The notes beneath the pieces were generated by a model. It did no database searches. It was not told the origin of the DNA and was given only the letters and a program-made list of their open reading frames with translations. This document shows, in pieces, positions 1 through 7,050 of a stretch of DNA of 7,528 nt. Source of the stretch: Candidatus Tharpella sp. (GTDB lineage Bacteria > Desulfobacterota > Anaeroferrophillalia > Anaeroferrophillales > Tharpellaceae). The stretch lies in NCBI GenBank assembly GCA_021163565.1, contig JAGGTT010000192.1, positions 1 to 7,528 of the forward strand, given 5' to 3'. Position 1 is the first letter of the stretch, and the number at the start of each line of letters is the position of its first letter. The translations under genes were made by a program, and so were the position numbers.

Positions 1-2213
1 CCGGCCTCCATATTATAGAGAACCGAGTCGATCATACCCTTGAGATTGTCACCCATAACCGGGATCATGGGCGAAATTGGTTTCTTATAGAAGTACGACA
101 TTCCCATAGCGATCTGTTTGGCATCGTGAATCTGATGATCACGATTCATACTGAGGCCTTCGGTCTTGCGAATAAAACCAAATTCTTTGGCTTCCACTGC
201 GCTGGTCGCAACCTTGGCCATGCCGATAGTTTCAAAAATCTTCTGATAGTAGGTCTGAAGGTTAAGACCGCTGGCAATAGTACCATCGGGAATCCCCTCG
301 GTCGCCCGAATCATCAACTCTTTGGTCCCACCACCGGCCGGGATCACACCGACGCCGACTTCAACTAAGCCCATATAGGTCTCACCGGTTGCCTGGCAAC
401 GGTCACCATGCATCGAGATTTCACAGCCACCACCCAAAGCCATCCCGGCAGGCGCCGTAACTACCGGCTTATTGAGATATTTCAGACGCATATTACAGTC
501 CTGAAATTCTTTTATCATCATCTCCAGAATATCCCAGTCGCCCTTTTGAATAGTGACAAAAACCTCAAAAAGGTTGGCACCGACAGAGAAATTAGTTGCG
601 TGATTTGCAATGACGAGACCGTTAAAATCTTTTTCGACAAGATCACAAGCCTGATTGAGCATGCCGACAACATCGGCATCAATCGCATTCATCTTGGTAT
701 GAAACTCAACACAGGCAATACCATCTCCGAGATCAACCATAGTGGCACCAGGATTGGTGGCCACTACACCACCAGCTGCTTTCACGGAGGGCAAAAGAAT
801 AATTTTCGAATTAGATTCAATTTTTAAGTAGTTTTGGCCCTCGAAATCGAAAACATAGAGACCATCTTCGCGTTTTTCATAAAAGCTTTTGTGACCGGCT
901 TTGAGCATTGCCGTAATCATTTCAGGCAATTTCATCTTCAAAGTTTTGAAAACCGCAACCGTATCCTCAAGACCTATGGTATCCCAAAGCTCAAAGGGAC
1001 CAAGTTTATGGTTGTAACCCCATCTCATGGCATCATCGATAGAGTTGAGCTGGTTACTGATCTCAGGAATTCGATTGGCAGCATAGAGAAAGTTACGACA
1101 GAGATAGGCGCGTACAACATCGCCGACTTTACCGGAACTCTTAAACAGATACTTTAAGCTGGCGGCAAAACCACCGGGTATTTTCCGGGCTTCTTTAAGT
1201 TCAGCAAAACGCGGCTTGGAAAAAGAGACATACTCATTAGTATTGTAATCGAGGGCGAGTTTTACCCTTTTTCCCTTCTCATCCTTGGTTTTTTTGTAAT
1301 AACCCTGGCGGGTTTTATTACCAAGCTTACCACTCTCAACCATTTTCACCATAAATTCAGGAGCCTGAAAAATATCCCGCATCTCATCATCAGGCACGGC
1401 GTCATAAAGATTTTTCATGACATGCATGCCGGTATCAAGACCAACCAGATCCATGGTTCCACAGATCGCCGAACCGGGACGGCCCAGGGCTTTGCCGATA
1501 ATCGCATCAAGCTCGGGAATCGTCAATTCCATTTCCAACATCAGAGTGATAGCATTGGAGATATCAAAGACGCCGATCCGGTTAGCGACAAAATTGGGCA
1601 CATCTTTACAGATGACAATCCCTTTACCTAAGATTTCTTCACCGAAAGTTGACATAAAATCAATAACTTCGGGTTTGGTTTCAGGGCCGGAAATAATCTC
1701 CAGCAATTTCATGTAGCGCGGCGGATTGAAAAAATGAGTTCCCAAGAAACGTTCTTTGACCGAGGTCGAGAGCTGTGATCCAACCTCATTGATCGGCAAA
1801 CCGGAAGTGTTGCTCGAAAGAATACAGTCAGGACCGATCACTTTTTCGACTTTGGCCAGAAGTTCATGTTTGATTTCTAAGTTTTCGATGACAACCTCAA
1901 TAACCCAATCAACTCCGGCCAATTTGTCAAGATCATCTTCAAAATTACCGGTTTTGACCAATTTTGCGACAGATTTTGCATAAAATGAGGCGGGTTTAGA
2001 CTTAATTGCCCCTTTCAGACCGGCTTCCGCAAAACTATTGCGCCAGGCTGGGCTCTCTTTAGTCAATCCTTTAGCCTCATCTGCGGGTTTTAGTTCAAAA
2101 GGGATAATATCAAGCAAAAGACACTCAATCCCGGCATTCGCGAGATGGGCGGCAATTGTAGCTCCCATTACCCCGGCCCCAAGAACTGCCGCTTTTTTAA
2201 TCTGGTATGTCAT
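1..2213 (-). CDS. fadN: Bifunctional 3-hydroxyacyl-CoA dehydrogenase / enoyl-CoA hydratase, FadN type (3' end cut by window edge)
   Basis: This enzyme hydrates trans-2-enoyl-CoA and oxidises L-3-hydroxyacyl-CoA with NAD+, steps two and three of cytosolic beta-oxidation. I translated 737 codons without a stop; the frame continues past base 1. Residues 7-37 form a Rossmann fold with GAGVMG (12-17). The dehydrogenase catalytic pair is His160 in THFFNP and Glu172, twelve residues apart as in the family, with KDVPNFVANR at 203-212. A second dehydrogenase helical region follows to about 460. A crotonase domain starts near 480, with the oxyanion-loop segment FSVGAN (542-547) and both catalytic glutamates, GGGCE (Glu598) and GLVE (Glu618). 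Dehydrogenase-first order is that of Bacillus FadN and the reverse of E. coli FadB. FadN is about 790 residues, so roughly 50 are missing. The ATG at 2213-2211 follows AAGGAG by 9 bases. A thiolase gene (fadA) is the usual next neighbour and may lie off the edge. Confidence 0.93.
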   Translation of the reverse strand, partial: MTYQIKKAAVLGAGVMGATIAAHLANAGIECLLLDIIPFELKPADEAKGLTKESPAWRNSFAEAGLKGAIKSKPASFYAKSVAKLVKTGNFEDDLDKLAGVDWVIEVVIENLEIKHELLAKVEKVIGPDCILSSNTSGLPINEVGSQLSTSVKERFLGTHFFNPPRYMKLLEIISGPETKPEVIDFMSTFGEEILGKGIVICKDVPNFVANRIGVFDISNAITLMLEMELTIPELDAIIGKALGRPGSAICGTMDLVGLDTGMHVMKNLYDAVPDDEMRDIFQAPEFMVKMVESGKLGNKTRQGYYKKTKDEKGKRVKLALDYNTNEYVSFSKPRFAELKEARKIPGGFAASLKYLFKSSGKVGDVVRAYLCRNFLYAANRIPEISNQLNSIDDAMRWGYNHKLGPFELWDTIGLEDTVAVFKTLKMKLPEMITAMLKAGHKSFYEKREDGLYVFDFEGQNYLKIESNSKIILLPSVKAAGGVVATNPGATMVDLGDGIACVEFHTKMNAIDADVVGMLNQACDLVEKDFNGLVIANHATNFSVGANLFEVFVTIQKGDWDILEMMIKEFQDCNMRLKYLNKPVVTAPAGMALGGGCEISMHGDRCQATGETYMGLVEVGVGVIPAGGGTKELMIRATEGIPDGTIASGLNLQTYYQKIFETIGMAKVATSAVEAKEFGFIRKTEGLSMNRDHQIHDAKQIAMGMSYFYKKPISPMIPVMGDNLKGMIDSVLYNMEA

Positions 2214-2237
2214 TTTCGAGTTCTCCTTAGTTGGTCT

Positions 2238-2266
2238 ATTAAAGGTTATAATCTGTAACTATTCAA
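2238..2266 (-). promoter_or_regulatory. Candidate sigma70-type promoter for the fadN-like gene
   Basis: On the minus strand a -35-like TTGAAT (2266-2261) is separated by exactly 17 bases from a -10-like TTTAAT (2243-2238). Transcription would start near 2231, giving a leader of about 20 bases with the AAGGAG site inside it. The match is 4/6 and 5/6 to consensus. This would let fadN be transcribed apart from the acyl-CoA dehydrogenase gene 163 bases upstream. It is inferred from pattern only, in an AT-rich gap where chance matches are common. Confidence 0.42.
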
Positions 2267-2271
2267 GTTAC
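2255..2271. repeat. Perfect 6+5+6 inverted repeat over the candidate fadN -35 box
   Basis: GTAACT and AGTTAC flank a five-base centre (ATTCA). The palindrome covers the candidate -35 hexamer, so it could be an operator. It could also form a short hairpin, but no T-run follows on either strand, so it does not look like a terminator. It does not resemble the TGAATGA-type palindromes elsewhere in the window, so any regulator would be a different one. Confidence 0.35.
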
Positions 2272-2295
2272 CATCATTTTCTAACTGTCTCGATG

Positions 2296-2350
2296 TGGGG
2301 ACAGACCTTTAGTTCTGTCCCCATTTATAGAGGGCGAAGCAAAGTTCGCC
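2296..2350. repeat. REP-like palindromic intergenic repeat
   Basis: Two hairpins lie side by side in the gap after the acyl-CoA dehydrogenase stop. The first has perfect 10-base arms, TGGGGACAGA (2296-2305) and TCTGTCCCCA (2314-2323), around an 8-base loop. The second has 6-base arms, GGCGAA (2333-2338) and TTCGCC (2345-2350), around 6 bases. From memory, GGGGACAGA/TCTGTCCCC palindromes recur between genes in many proteobacterial genomes, often as relatives of repeats mobilised by REP-associated tyrosine transposases. No transposase is present here, and only one copy is in the window. As RNA, the first hairpin could protect the upstream mRNA's 3' end; no T-run follows, so it is not a standard terminator. 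Confidence 0.5.
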
Positions 2351-2376
2351 GATCGCTATTCGCTAGAACTTATCTC

Positions 2377-4236
2377 CTAACCGAAAGATGCATCCAACAT
2401 TTCTACCGGAGTCCGGTCACCGGCCTGGATACCAAGGCAGCGTCCTTTAACCGTCGGCAGAATAGTGCTGGCAAAATAGCGAGCGCTGGCAACTTTGCCT
2501 TCGTAGAATGCCGCTTCGCTGTTATTTCGGGCAAACGCCCGGCGTTCAGCTTGCGTCTGAGCTCCAGCCTCGGCATAGATTTTATTGACGGCGGCTAAAG
2601 CAATCTGGGCGCCTTGTACCAACTGCCAGCCAACCAGAACGTCACCAAAGACTTCAAGAAAGGGGCGGGCATTTAAAATTGCCAGGATCAAACCGGAACC
2701 ATCGGCCCAATCTTTAAACTGGAGTGTAACCCCGCCTACCGCCTGCGCGGCTTTACCCAGAGAAGCACCCAGCAATTGCAACTCGGGATCAGCTCCGGCT
2801 GAAGCGGCGGTTTTACCGATCTCTGCAAATACATTTTTCAGATTCTGACCCCGGCTCTGGGCCAGTTTACGACCGACCAGATCGAGAGCCTGAATGCCGT
2901 TGGTACCCTCGTAGATAGTGGTGATTTTAGCATCGCGCAGATACTGTTCGGCCGGATACTCCGAGCAGTAGCCGTAACCGCCGTAGATATCGATAGCAAA
3001 AGAGCAGATTTCAATTGATTTATCGGTGGAAAAAGCTTTGCAGACCGGGGTCAGGAGTTCGACAACCCCATTCCATTTTTTCTTTTCGGCCGCATCTGAG
3101 ACACTCTCGGCCTGATCAAAAGCAAAGGCAACGTAGTAATTGAGTGCCCGAATACCCTCAATGTATGATTTCATCCACAACAAAGTGCGACGAATATCGG
3201 GATGTTCGATAATGGTTACGGGTTTTGCTTCGGGGTTAGTCATATCCCAGATCGCCCGGCTCTGAATCCGTTCACGAGCATAATCACGAGCATGTTCGAA
3301 AGCCGCCGTAGCGCAACCCAAGCCCTGAATGCCGACCTCAAGACGAGCCTCATTCATCATATGAAACATGATCGCCATACCCTGACGTTCACGGCCTAAA
3401 AGTTCGCCATAGCATTTATCTTCTTCACCGAAATTAAGGGTACAGGTAGCCGAACCCTTGATCCCCATCTTGTGCTCGATATTACCGGTTATAACATCAT
3501 TGGGTTCACCCAGTGAACCATCATCATTAACCATTACTTTCGGAACAATGAAGATCGAGATACCATCGGTACCGGCAGGATCATCTTCGATTCGCGCCAA
3601 AACCGCATGAATATTGTTCGAGGTTAAATCATGATCACCACTTGAGATGAACGACTTCACACCGCTGATCAAGTAAGTCCTATCATCCTGCTTCACAGCT
3701 TTGGTGCGCAACGCCCCGACATCGCTGCCGGCACCCGGTTCGGTTAGCCCCATAGTCCCGCCAAATTCACCGGAATACATTTTTTCCATGTACTTTTTCC
3801 GCTGCTCATCAGTACCGAATTTCTCAATCAGAGCCCCTGCCCCACAAGTCAAACCAGGATACATCATCAGTGGGAAATTGGCCGCGTTAAAGAGTTCGGC
3901 ACAAGCGGTAAACAGACTTAACGGCATCCCCTGACCGCCAACTTCAGGGTCTCTCGCGGCAGAGTTCCAGCCCGCTTCACAAATTTTCTTATAGGCATCA
4001 TGAAAACAGGCCGGGGCTTTAACCTTACCGTCGACAAACGTACAACCCTCCTGGTCACCTTCGGCATAAGTAGGTTCCATCACATTAACCGCTAGTTTCT
4101 CAGCTTCACCGAGCATCATATTGGCATCATCCAACGTATAATCAGCATATTTCTCTGACTTAAAAAGCTTATCGATACCAATCTGCTCAAAGAGAACAAA
4201 TTTTTGATCTCTTACATTAACCAATCCATTTCCCAT
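2377..4236 (-). CDS. Acyl-CoA dehydrogenase with C-terminal extension (about 600-residue class)
   Basis: This FAD enzyme oxidises acyl-CoA to trans-2-enoyl-CoA, the first step of beta-oxidation, passing electrons to electron-transfer flavoprotein (not in the window). It has 619 residues against about 380 for classic medium-chain enzymes. An N-terminal helical domain (about 38-158) is followed by the beta domain with the flavin/substrate loop TEPGAGSD (165-172). A helical domain then ends in RDAKITTIYEGTNG (434-447), where Glu443 is the expected catalytic base. Residues from about 465 form the extra C-terminal domain seen in the DmdC-like class. Some DmdC relatives act on 3-methylthiopropionyl-CoA, but the neighbours point to ordinary fatty acyl-CoA; chain length cannot be read from sequence. 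The ATG at 4236 follows AAGGAG by 9 bases. The 108-base gap upstream holds two putative repressor sites; fadN follows after 163 bases. Confidence 0.95.
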   Translation of the reverse strand: MGNGLVNVRDQKFVLFEQIGIDKLFKSEKYADYTLDDANMMLGEAEKLAVNVMEPTYAEGDQEGCTFVDGKVKAPACFHDAYKKICEAGWNSAARDPEVGGQGMPLSLFTACAELFNAANFPLMMYPGLTCGAGALIEKFGTDEQRKKYMEKMYSGEFGGTMGLTEPGAGSDVGALRTKAVKQDDRTYLISGVKSFISSGDHDLTSNNIHAVLARIEDDPAGTDGISIFIVPKVMVNDDGSLGEPNDVITGNIEHKMGIKGSATCTLNFGEEDKCYGELLGRERQGMAIMFHMMNEARLEVGIQGLGCATAAFEHARDYARERIQSRAIWDMTNPEAKPVTIIEHPDIRRTLLWMKSYIEGIRALNYYVAFAFDQAESVSDAAEKKKWNGVVELLTPVCKAFSTDKSIEICSFAIDIYGGYGYCSEYPAEQYLRDAKITTIYEGTNGIQALDLVGRKLAQSRGQNLKNVFAEIGKTAASAGADPELQLLGASLGKAAQAVGGVTLQFKDWADGSGLILAILNARPFLEVFGDVLVGWQLVQGAQIALAAVNKIYAEAGAQTQAERRAFARNNSEAAFYEGKVASARYFASTILPTVKGRCLGIQAGDRTPVEMLDASFG

Positions 4237-4269
4237 AATCTCACTCCTTACCAGTAACCTGATTTTTAA

Positions 4270-4287
4270 TGAATCAATAAATATTCA
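4270..4287. promoter_or_regulatory. Putative FadR-type operator A upstream of acyl-CoA dehydrogenase
   Basis: TGAATCAATAAATATTCA is an imperfect palindrome whose outer five bases on each side (TGAAT/ATTCA) match exactly. It resembles the TGAATGA-type box known for Bacillus FadR, an established TetR-family repressor of beta-oxidation genes. It ends 34 bases before the acyl-CoA dehydrogenase start and is centred 30 bases from operator B, about three helical turns. A weak promoter can be drawn through this gap (TTCAGT, 16 bases, AATATT on the minus strand), in which case both sites would overlap promoter elements. Binding is inferred. Confidence 0.5.
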
Positions 4288-4299
4288 TGTATCTATAAA

Positions 4300-4317
4300 T
4301 GACTGAACACTCACTCA
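4300..4317. promoter_or_regulatory. Putative FadR-type operator B upstream of acyl-CoA dehydrogenase
   Basis: TGACTGAACACTCACTCA reads as half-sites TGACTGA and TCACTCA around four bases, with 6 of 7 arm positions symmetric. The layout matches the site at the acyl-CoA synthetase promoter (7+4+7). It lies between the end of the TetR gene and the acyl-CoA dehydrogenase gene, so the presumed target is the latter. Nearby TCACTCACT repetition means the exact register could shift by four bases. Confidence 0.5.
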
Positions 4318-4344
4318 CTTATCACACCAAAAAAATAAATTGAA

Positions 4345-4998
4345 CTATGCTGCGGTATCAACAATCAAAGCCCGCCGCAAAATATAGATAACGTCATCAA
4401 TTCGCTCTATCACATCATACTGACGACGGCTCAAAACCCAACAACTGATAACTTCGTCAATAGTACCGAATATAAGTTTACGAGCGATATTGGCATTTAT
4501 AAAACTATCAATAACACCCTCTTTTTGCCCTTCAATAACGAAATTTTCAATCAGTAAATAAAACTTTTTCAATGGCAGGGCAATACCACGACGAATATTA
4601 GCGCTGGACTGACGCAGCTGAATCTGGAGAAAATTAGCCAGAACCCGGTCATTGCCCAAAGCACCCATATGATAACGGACTAAAATCTCGATTTTCCCCC
4701 AGGAATCCGTGCAATCTTTAGTTAATTTTTCAATATCTGTAATCAGGCGATTGATCTTCTCCTGAAAAACCGAGATCAGAACCTCCTCTTTATTGGCAAA
4801 GTAGAGATATATTGTCCCATCGGCGACATTGGCCTTACGGGCAATCTTTGAGACCGGACAATCGTGATAACCGTATTCGGAAAACGCCTCCAAAGCAGCT
4901 TCAATGATGGCCATATACTTCGCCCGCTTACGTGGGTCATCGGGAATACTCTTTCCCAGAGAGTTCTCTGTTTTTTGATCAGTCTTCATATAGGGCAT
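4345..4998 (-). CDS. fadR: TetR-family repressor, Bacillus FadR (YsiA)-like fatty-acid regulator
   Basis: This is a DNA-binding repressor expected to release its operators when long-chain acyl-CoA binds its C-terminal domain. The 217-residue length is typical. The TetR helix-turn-helix lies at about 25-72: helix 1 KYMAIIEAALEAFSEYGY, then PVSKIARKANVADGTIYLYFANKEE in pieces at 48-72, including the GTIYLYF signature (61-67). The recognition region resembles Bacillus FadR, unrelated to the GntR-family FadR of E. coli. I chose the ATG at 4998: AGGA lies 5 bases upstream, whereas the TTG at 5001 is only 2-3 bases from it and the ATG at 4989 is 14. The start lies 20 bases inside the synthetase gene, so translation is probably coupled. 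The ligand and targets are inferred from neighbours and from the three related palindromes nearby. Confidence 0.88.
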   Translation of the reverse strand: MPYMKTDQKTENSLGKSIPDDPRKRAKYMAIIEAALEAFSEYGYHDCPVSKIARKANVADGTIYLYFANKEEVLISVFQEKINRLITDIEKLTKDCTDSWGKIEILVRYHMGALGNDRVLANFLQIQLRQSSANIRRGIALPLKKFYLLIENFVIEGQKEGVIDSFINANIARKLIFGTIDEVISCWVLSRRQYDVIERIDDVIYILRRALIVDTAA

Positions 4999-6778
4999 CA
5001 AGTTCCTGCTGAAATTTTGCGGTTACAATTTTTCGTTTGAGTTTTAAAGTCGGAGTCACCTCATTATTGTCCATCGTGAATTCACCGGTTAAGATCACGA
5101 ATTTTTTGACCTGTTCATAGCCGGGAATATTGTTTTCATTCTGAACTTTCTCAATTCGCCGGCCGATCATCGCCCGAATTTCAGGATTTTCCAACAGACC
5201 CTTAATGTCAACAAAAAGAATATCATTTTTCAATGCGTACTCTTCAACTCTTTCAAAGTCAGGCACCAGGAGGGCTGAGATGAACTTCATTCGGTCACCG
5301 TACAGCATGGCCTCGGAAATATATTTATCCATTTTGAGAAGGTTTTCAAGATGTTGCGGAGCAATATTCTTACCCCCTGCAGTAACAATAATATCTTTCT
5401 TGCGATCGGTTATTTTAAGATAATTATCACTATCTAGTTCACCCACGTCACCGGTATAAAACCAATCGTCAACAAAAGCTTCAGCAGTGGCGGCTGGGTT
5501 ATTATAGTATCCCAGGGCGATATTCGGCCCCTTGGCCAAGATTTCACCATCCTCGGCGATCTTGATTTCAACCCCTTCAAGCACCGGCCCGACCGTACCG
5601 AATTTCATATTATCAAAATAATTAACGGCAAGTACCGGTGCGGTTTCGGTCAGTCCATAACCCTCAAAAATAGGGTAACCAGTTCCGTAGAAAAATTCAG
5701 CCACCTTCTGCGGTAACGGAGCTCCGCCGGAGATAAAGAAACGCAGCTTTCCACCCAACTTATCACCAAGTTTTCCGAAAACCAGTTTACTGGCGAGACT
5801 ATGCTGCCACTGCAAAAATCCGCCGGGCTGCCGCCCTTCGCGCTCACAGACCGATATTTTTTCCGCCAGGCCAAAAGCCCAGAATGCCAGACGTTTTTTT
5901 AGTCCGGTACTCTGCTGTGCCCCGTCAAAAATACGATCATAGATTTTTTCAAAGAGCCGCGGCACACTGATCATAATTGTCGGATGAACTTCGGTCATAT
6001 TCTGCGAAACCTGATCAATAGATTCAGCATAGGCAATCACTGAACCATTATAGACCGGCATATAATAGCCTGACATCCGTTCAAGGACATGACTTAAGGG
6101 AAGATGGGAGAGAAAGATATCCGTCGTATCAACTCTGACACATTTACTGCACGCCGCCACGTTGCTGATGAAATTTTTATGCGTCAGCATCACCCCTTTC
6201 GGATCGCCGGTGGTACCAGAAGTATAAATCAGTGTCGCCAAGTCATTCTCATCAATATTCTGCCAGATTGCCTCCAGGCGCTCGGCATTCTTCGTCAACC
6301 ATTGCCGACCGGTATCGATCAGCTCACTTAAAGCCATAACCTTGTCGTGGTTGCGTAAATTCACAGGAATATCTTCGTCAAAAACAAAAATCTTTTTCAA
6401 ATTGGGACAATTATCAACAATCGCAACCCCTTTCTCAAGCTGTTCGACTGAGGAGACAAAAAGAAAAACCGCTTCAGAATCTTTAACTATATATTCTACC
6501 TGAGTTACAAGGCTAGTCGGGTAGATGGGTGAATCAGCACAGGCACAGGCTAAAATCGCCAGATCGGCAAACGCCCATTCCGGACGATTCTCGGAGAGCA
6601 GGGCTACCTTCTCGCCACTCTGCAGGCCCTCAGACAGCAAACCGCCGGCGATAGCTTCAACCTCTGAGGCCCATTTACTCCAACTGATTTCAGTATACTC
6701 TCCCTCACGTTTGACCAGCATTCCCGGTTTATCCTGAAGCCGCCGAGCCTGCTCGAAAAAGATCTGTACCAGATTCAA
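4979..6778 (-). CDS. Long-chain fatty-acid-CoA ligase (AMP-forming)
   Basis: This ligase activates fatty acids with ATP and CoA, giving the acyl-CoA substrate for the downstream enzymes. It has 599 residues from the TTG at 6778 and belongs to the long-chain (FAA1/FadD15-like) branch of the ANL superfamily. Visible motifs, numbered from that start, are the P-loop-like YTSGTTGDPKG (185-195), FEGYGLTET (371-379), YTGD (441-444), ITDRKKDIIVTAGGKNIAP (456-474) and TPTLKLKR (575-582), which should carry the C-terminal catalytic lysine. The open frame extends back to 6892, but that would encode the promoter and operator; the TTG has AGGAG 7 bases upstream and begins the conserved region (MNLVQIFFEQARRL). 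An ATG at 6826 is in frame but lacks a ribosome site. It is followed directly by the overlapping TetR gene. Confidence 0.92.
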   Translation of the reverse strand: MNLVQIFFEQARRLQDKPGMLVKREGEYTEISWSKWASEVEAIAGGLLSEGLQSGEKVALLSENRPEWAFADLAILACACADSPIYPTSLVTQVEYIVKDSEAVFLFVSSVEQLEKGVAIVDNCPNLKKIFVFDEDIPVNLRNHDKVMALSELIDTGRQWLTKNAERLEAIWQNIDENDLATLIYTSGTTGDPKGVMLTHKNFISNVAACSKCVRVDTTDIFLSHLPLSHVLERMSGYYMPVYNGSVIAYAESIDQVSQNMTEVHPTIMISVPRLFEKIYDRIFDGAQQSTGLKKRLAFWAFGLAEKISVCEREGRQPGGFLQWQHSLASKLVFGKLGDKLGGKLRFFISGGAPLPQKVAEFFYGTGYPIFEGYGLTETAPVLAVNYFDNMKFGTVGPVLEGVEIKIAEDGEILAKGPNIALGYYNNPAATAEAFVDDWFYTGDVGELDSDNYLKITDRKKDIIVTAGGKNIAPQHLENLLKMDKYISEAMLYGDRMKFISALLVPDFERVEEYALKNDILFVDIKGLLENPEIRAMIGRRIEKVQNENNIPGYEQVKKFVILTGEFTMDNNEVTPTLKLKRKIVTAKFQQELDALYED

Positions 6779-6785
6779 TTTACCA

Positions 6786-6790
6786 CTCCT
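6786..6790 (-). promoter_or_regulatory. Ribosome binding site deciding a TTG start for the acyl-CoA ligase
   Basis: AGGAG on the minus strand lies seven bases (TGGTAAA) before the TTG at 6778-6776. The in-frame ATG at 6826 and the far upstream end of the open frame at 6892 have no comparable site. Protein similarity to other acyl-CoA ligases also begins just after this TTG. Confidence 0.72.
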
Positions 6791-6834
6791 TAAAACTAAA
6801 TTATTTTTACCCTGCTTCCCTGTCATCAATAAAA

Positions 6835-6852
6835 TGAATGAAGCCTCATTCT
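6835..6852. promoter_or_regulatory. Putative FadR-type operator C at the acyl-CoA ligase promoter
   Basis: TGAATGAAGCCTCATTCT has half-sites TGAATGA and TCATTCT around a four-base centre, symmetric at 6 of 7 arm positions. It is the closest of the three sites to the TGAATGA...TCATTCA box of Bacillus FadR. Its edge lies 5 bases downstream of the -10 element, so it covers the expected transcription start; a bound repressor would block the promoter. Because the TetR gene is in the same transcript, binding here would be autoregulation. Confidence 0.62.
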
Positions 6853-6857
6853 TTTCA

Positions 6858-6886
6858 TCTATAGCCAAAGAAGAGGCGCTTGTCAA
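6858..6886 (-). promoter_or_regulatory. Sigma70-type promoter for the acyl-CoA ligase-TetR transcript
   Basis: A perfect -35 TTGACA (6886-6881) is followed after exactly 17 bases by TATAGA (6863-6858), a 4/6 match to the -10 consensus. The region upstream of the -35 (6887-6930) is rich in A and T runs, like an UP element. Transcription would start near 6851, leaving a leader of about 72 bases before the TTG start. Operator C sits on the expected start point. Confidence 0.7.
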
Positions 6887-6936
6887 GAACAAAATATCAA
6901 AAATTACAGGTTGTTTTCAAGTTTTTTTTAACGAGA

Positions 6937-6958
6937 AGGTATCAGATAAATGATACTT
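6937..6958. repeat. Short inverted repeat upstream of the ligase promoter
   Basis: GTATCA (6939-6944) and TGATAC (6951-6956) flank six bases, and the stem extends by a G-T and an A-T pair. No T-run follows on the minus strand, so it is not a convincing terminator for the upstream gene. It lies 51 bases upstream of the -35 box and could be an activator site or chance. The rest of 6893-7050 shows no open frame or RNA gene that I can support. Confidence 0.25.
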
Positions 6959-7050
6959 ATTTGCGATCTTCTTAAGTGCTCTTGGGGTGCAAACGCCGCT
7001 ATAATAAAAGGATTATCATACCGTTACAGCCCGGCGCTGTGTCGAGAAAA

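Noticed and set aside
126..1983. Several plus-strand open frames of 65-140 codons opposite the fadN-like gene
   Set aside because: They are shadows of a minus-strand frame that carries complete catalytic motifs across the whole stretch; none has a recognisable motif of its own.
2038..2598. Plus-strand 186-codon frame crossing the gap between fadN and the dehydrogenase gene
   Set aside because: It overlaps the start of one real gene, a palindromic repeat and the end of another, and its composition looks like out-of-frame reading.
5074..5083. TGAATTCA palindrome as a further FadR-like site
   Set aside because: It lies inside the ligase coding region and lacks the 7+4+7 half-site spacing.
7000..7008. 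TATAAT on the plus strand as a promoter -10 box
   Set aside because: There is no good -35 at 16-18 bases and no plus-strand gene downstream.
7026..7040. ACAGC-GCTGT hairpin just after the hypothetical protein's stop as a terminator
   Set aside because: The stem is only 5 base pairs and is followed by AACGG, not a T-run, on the minus strand.
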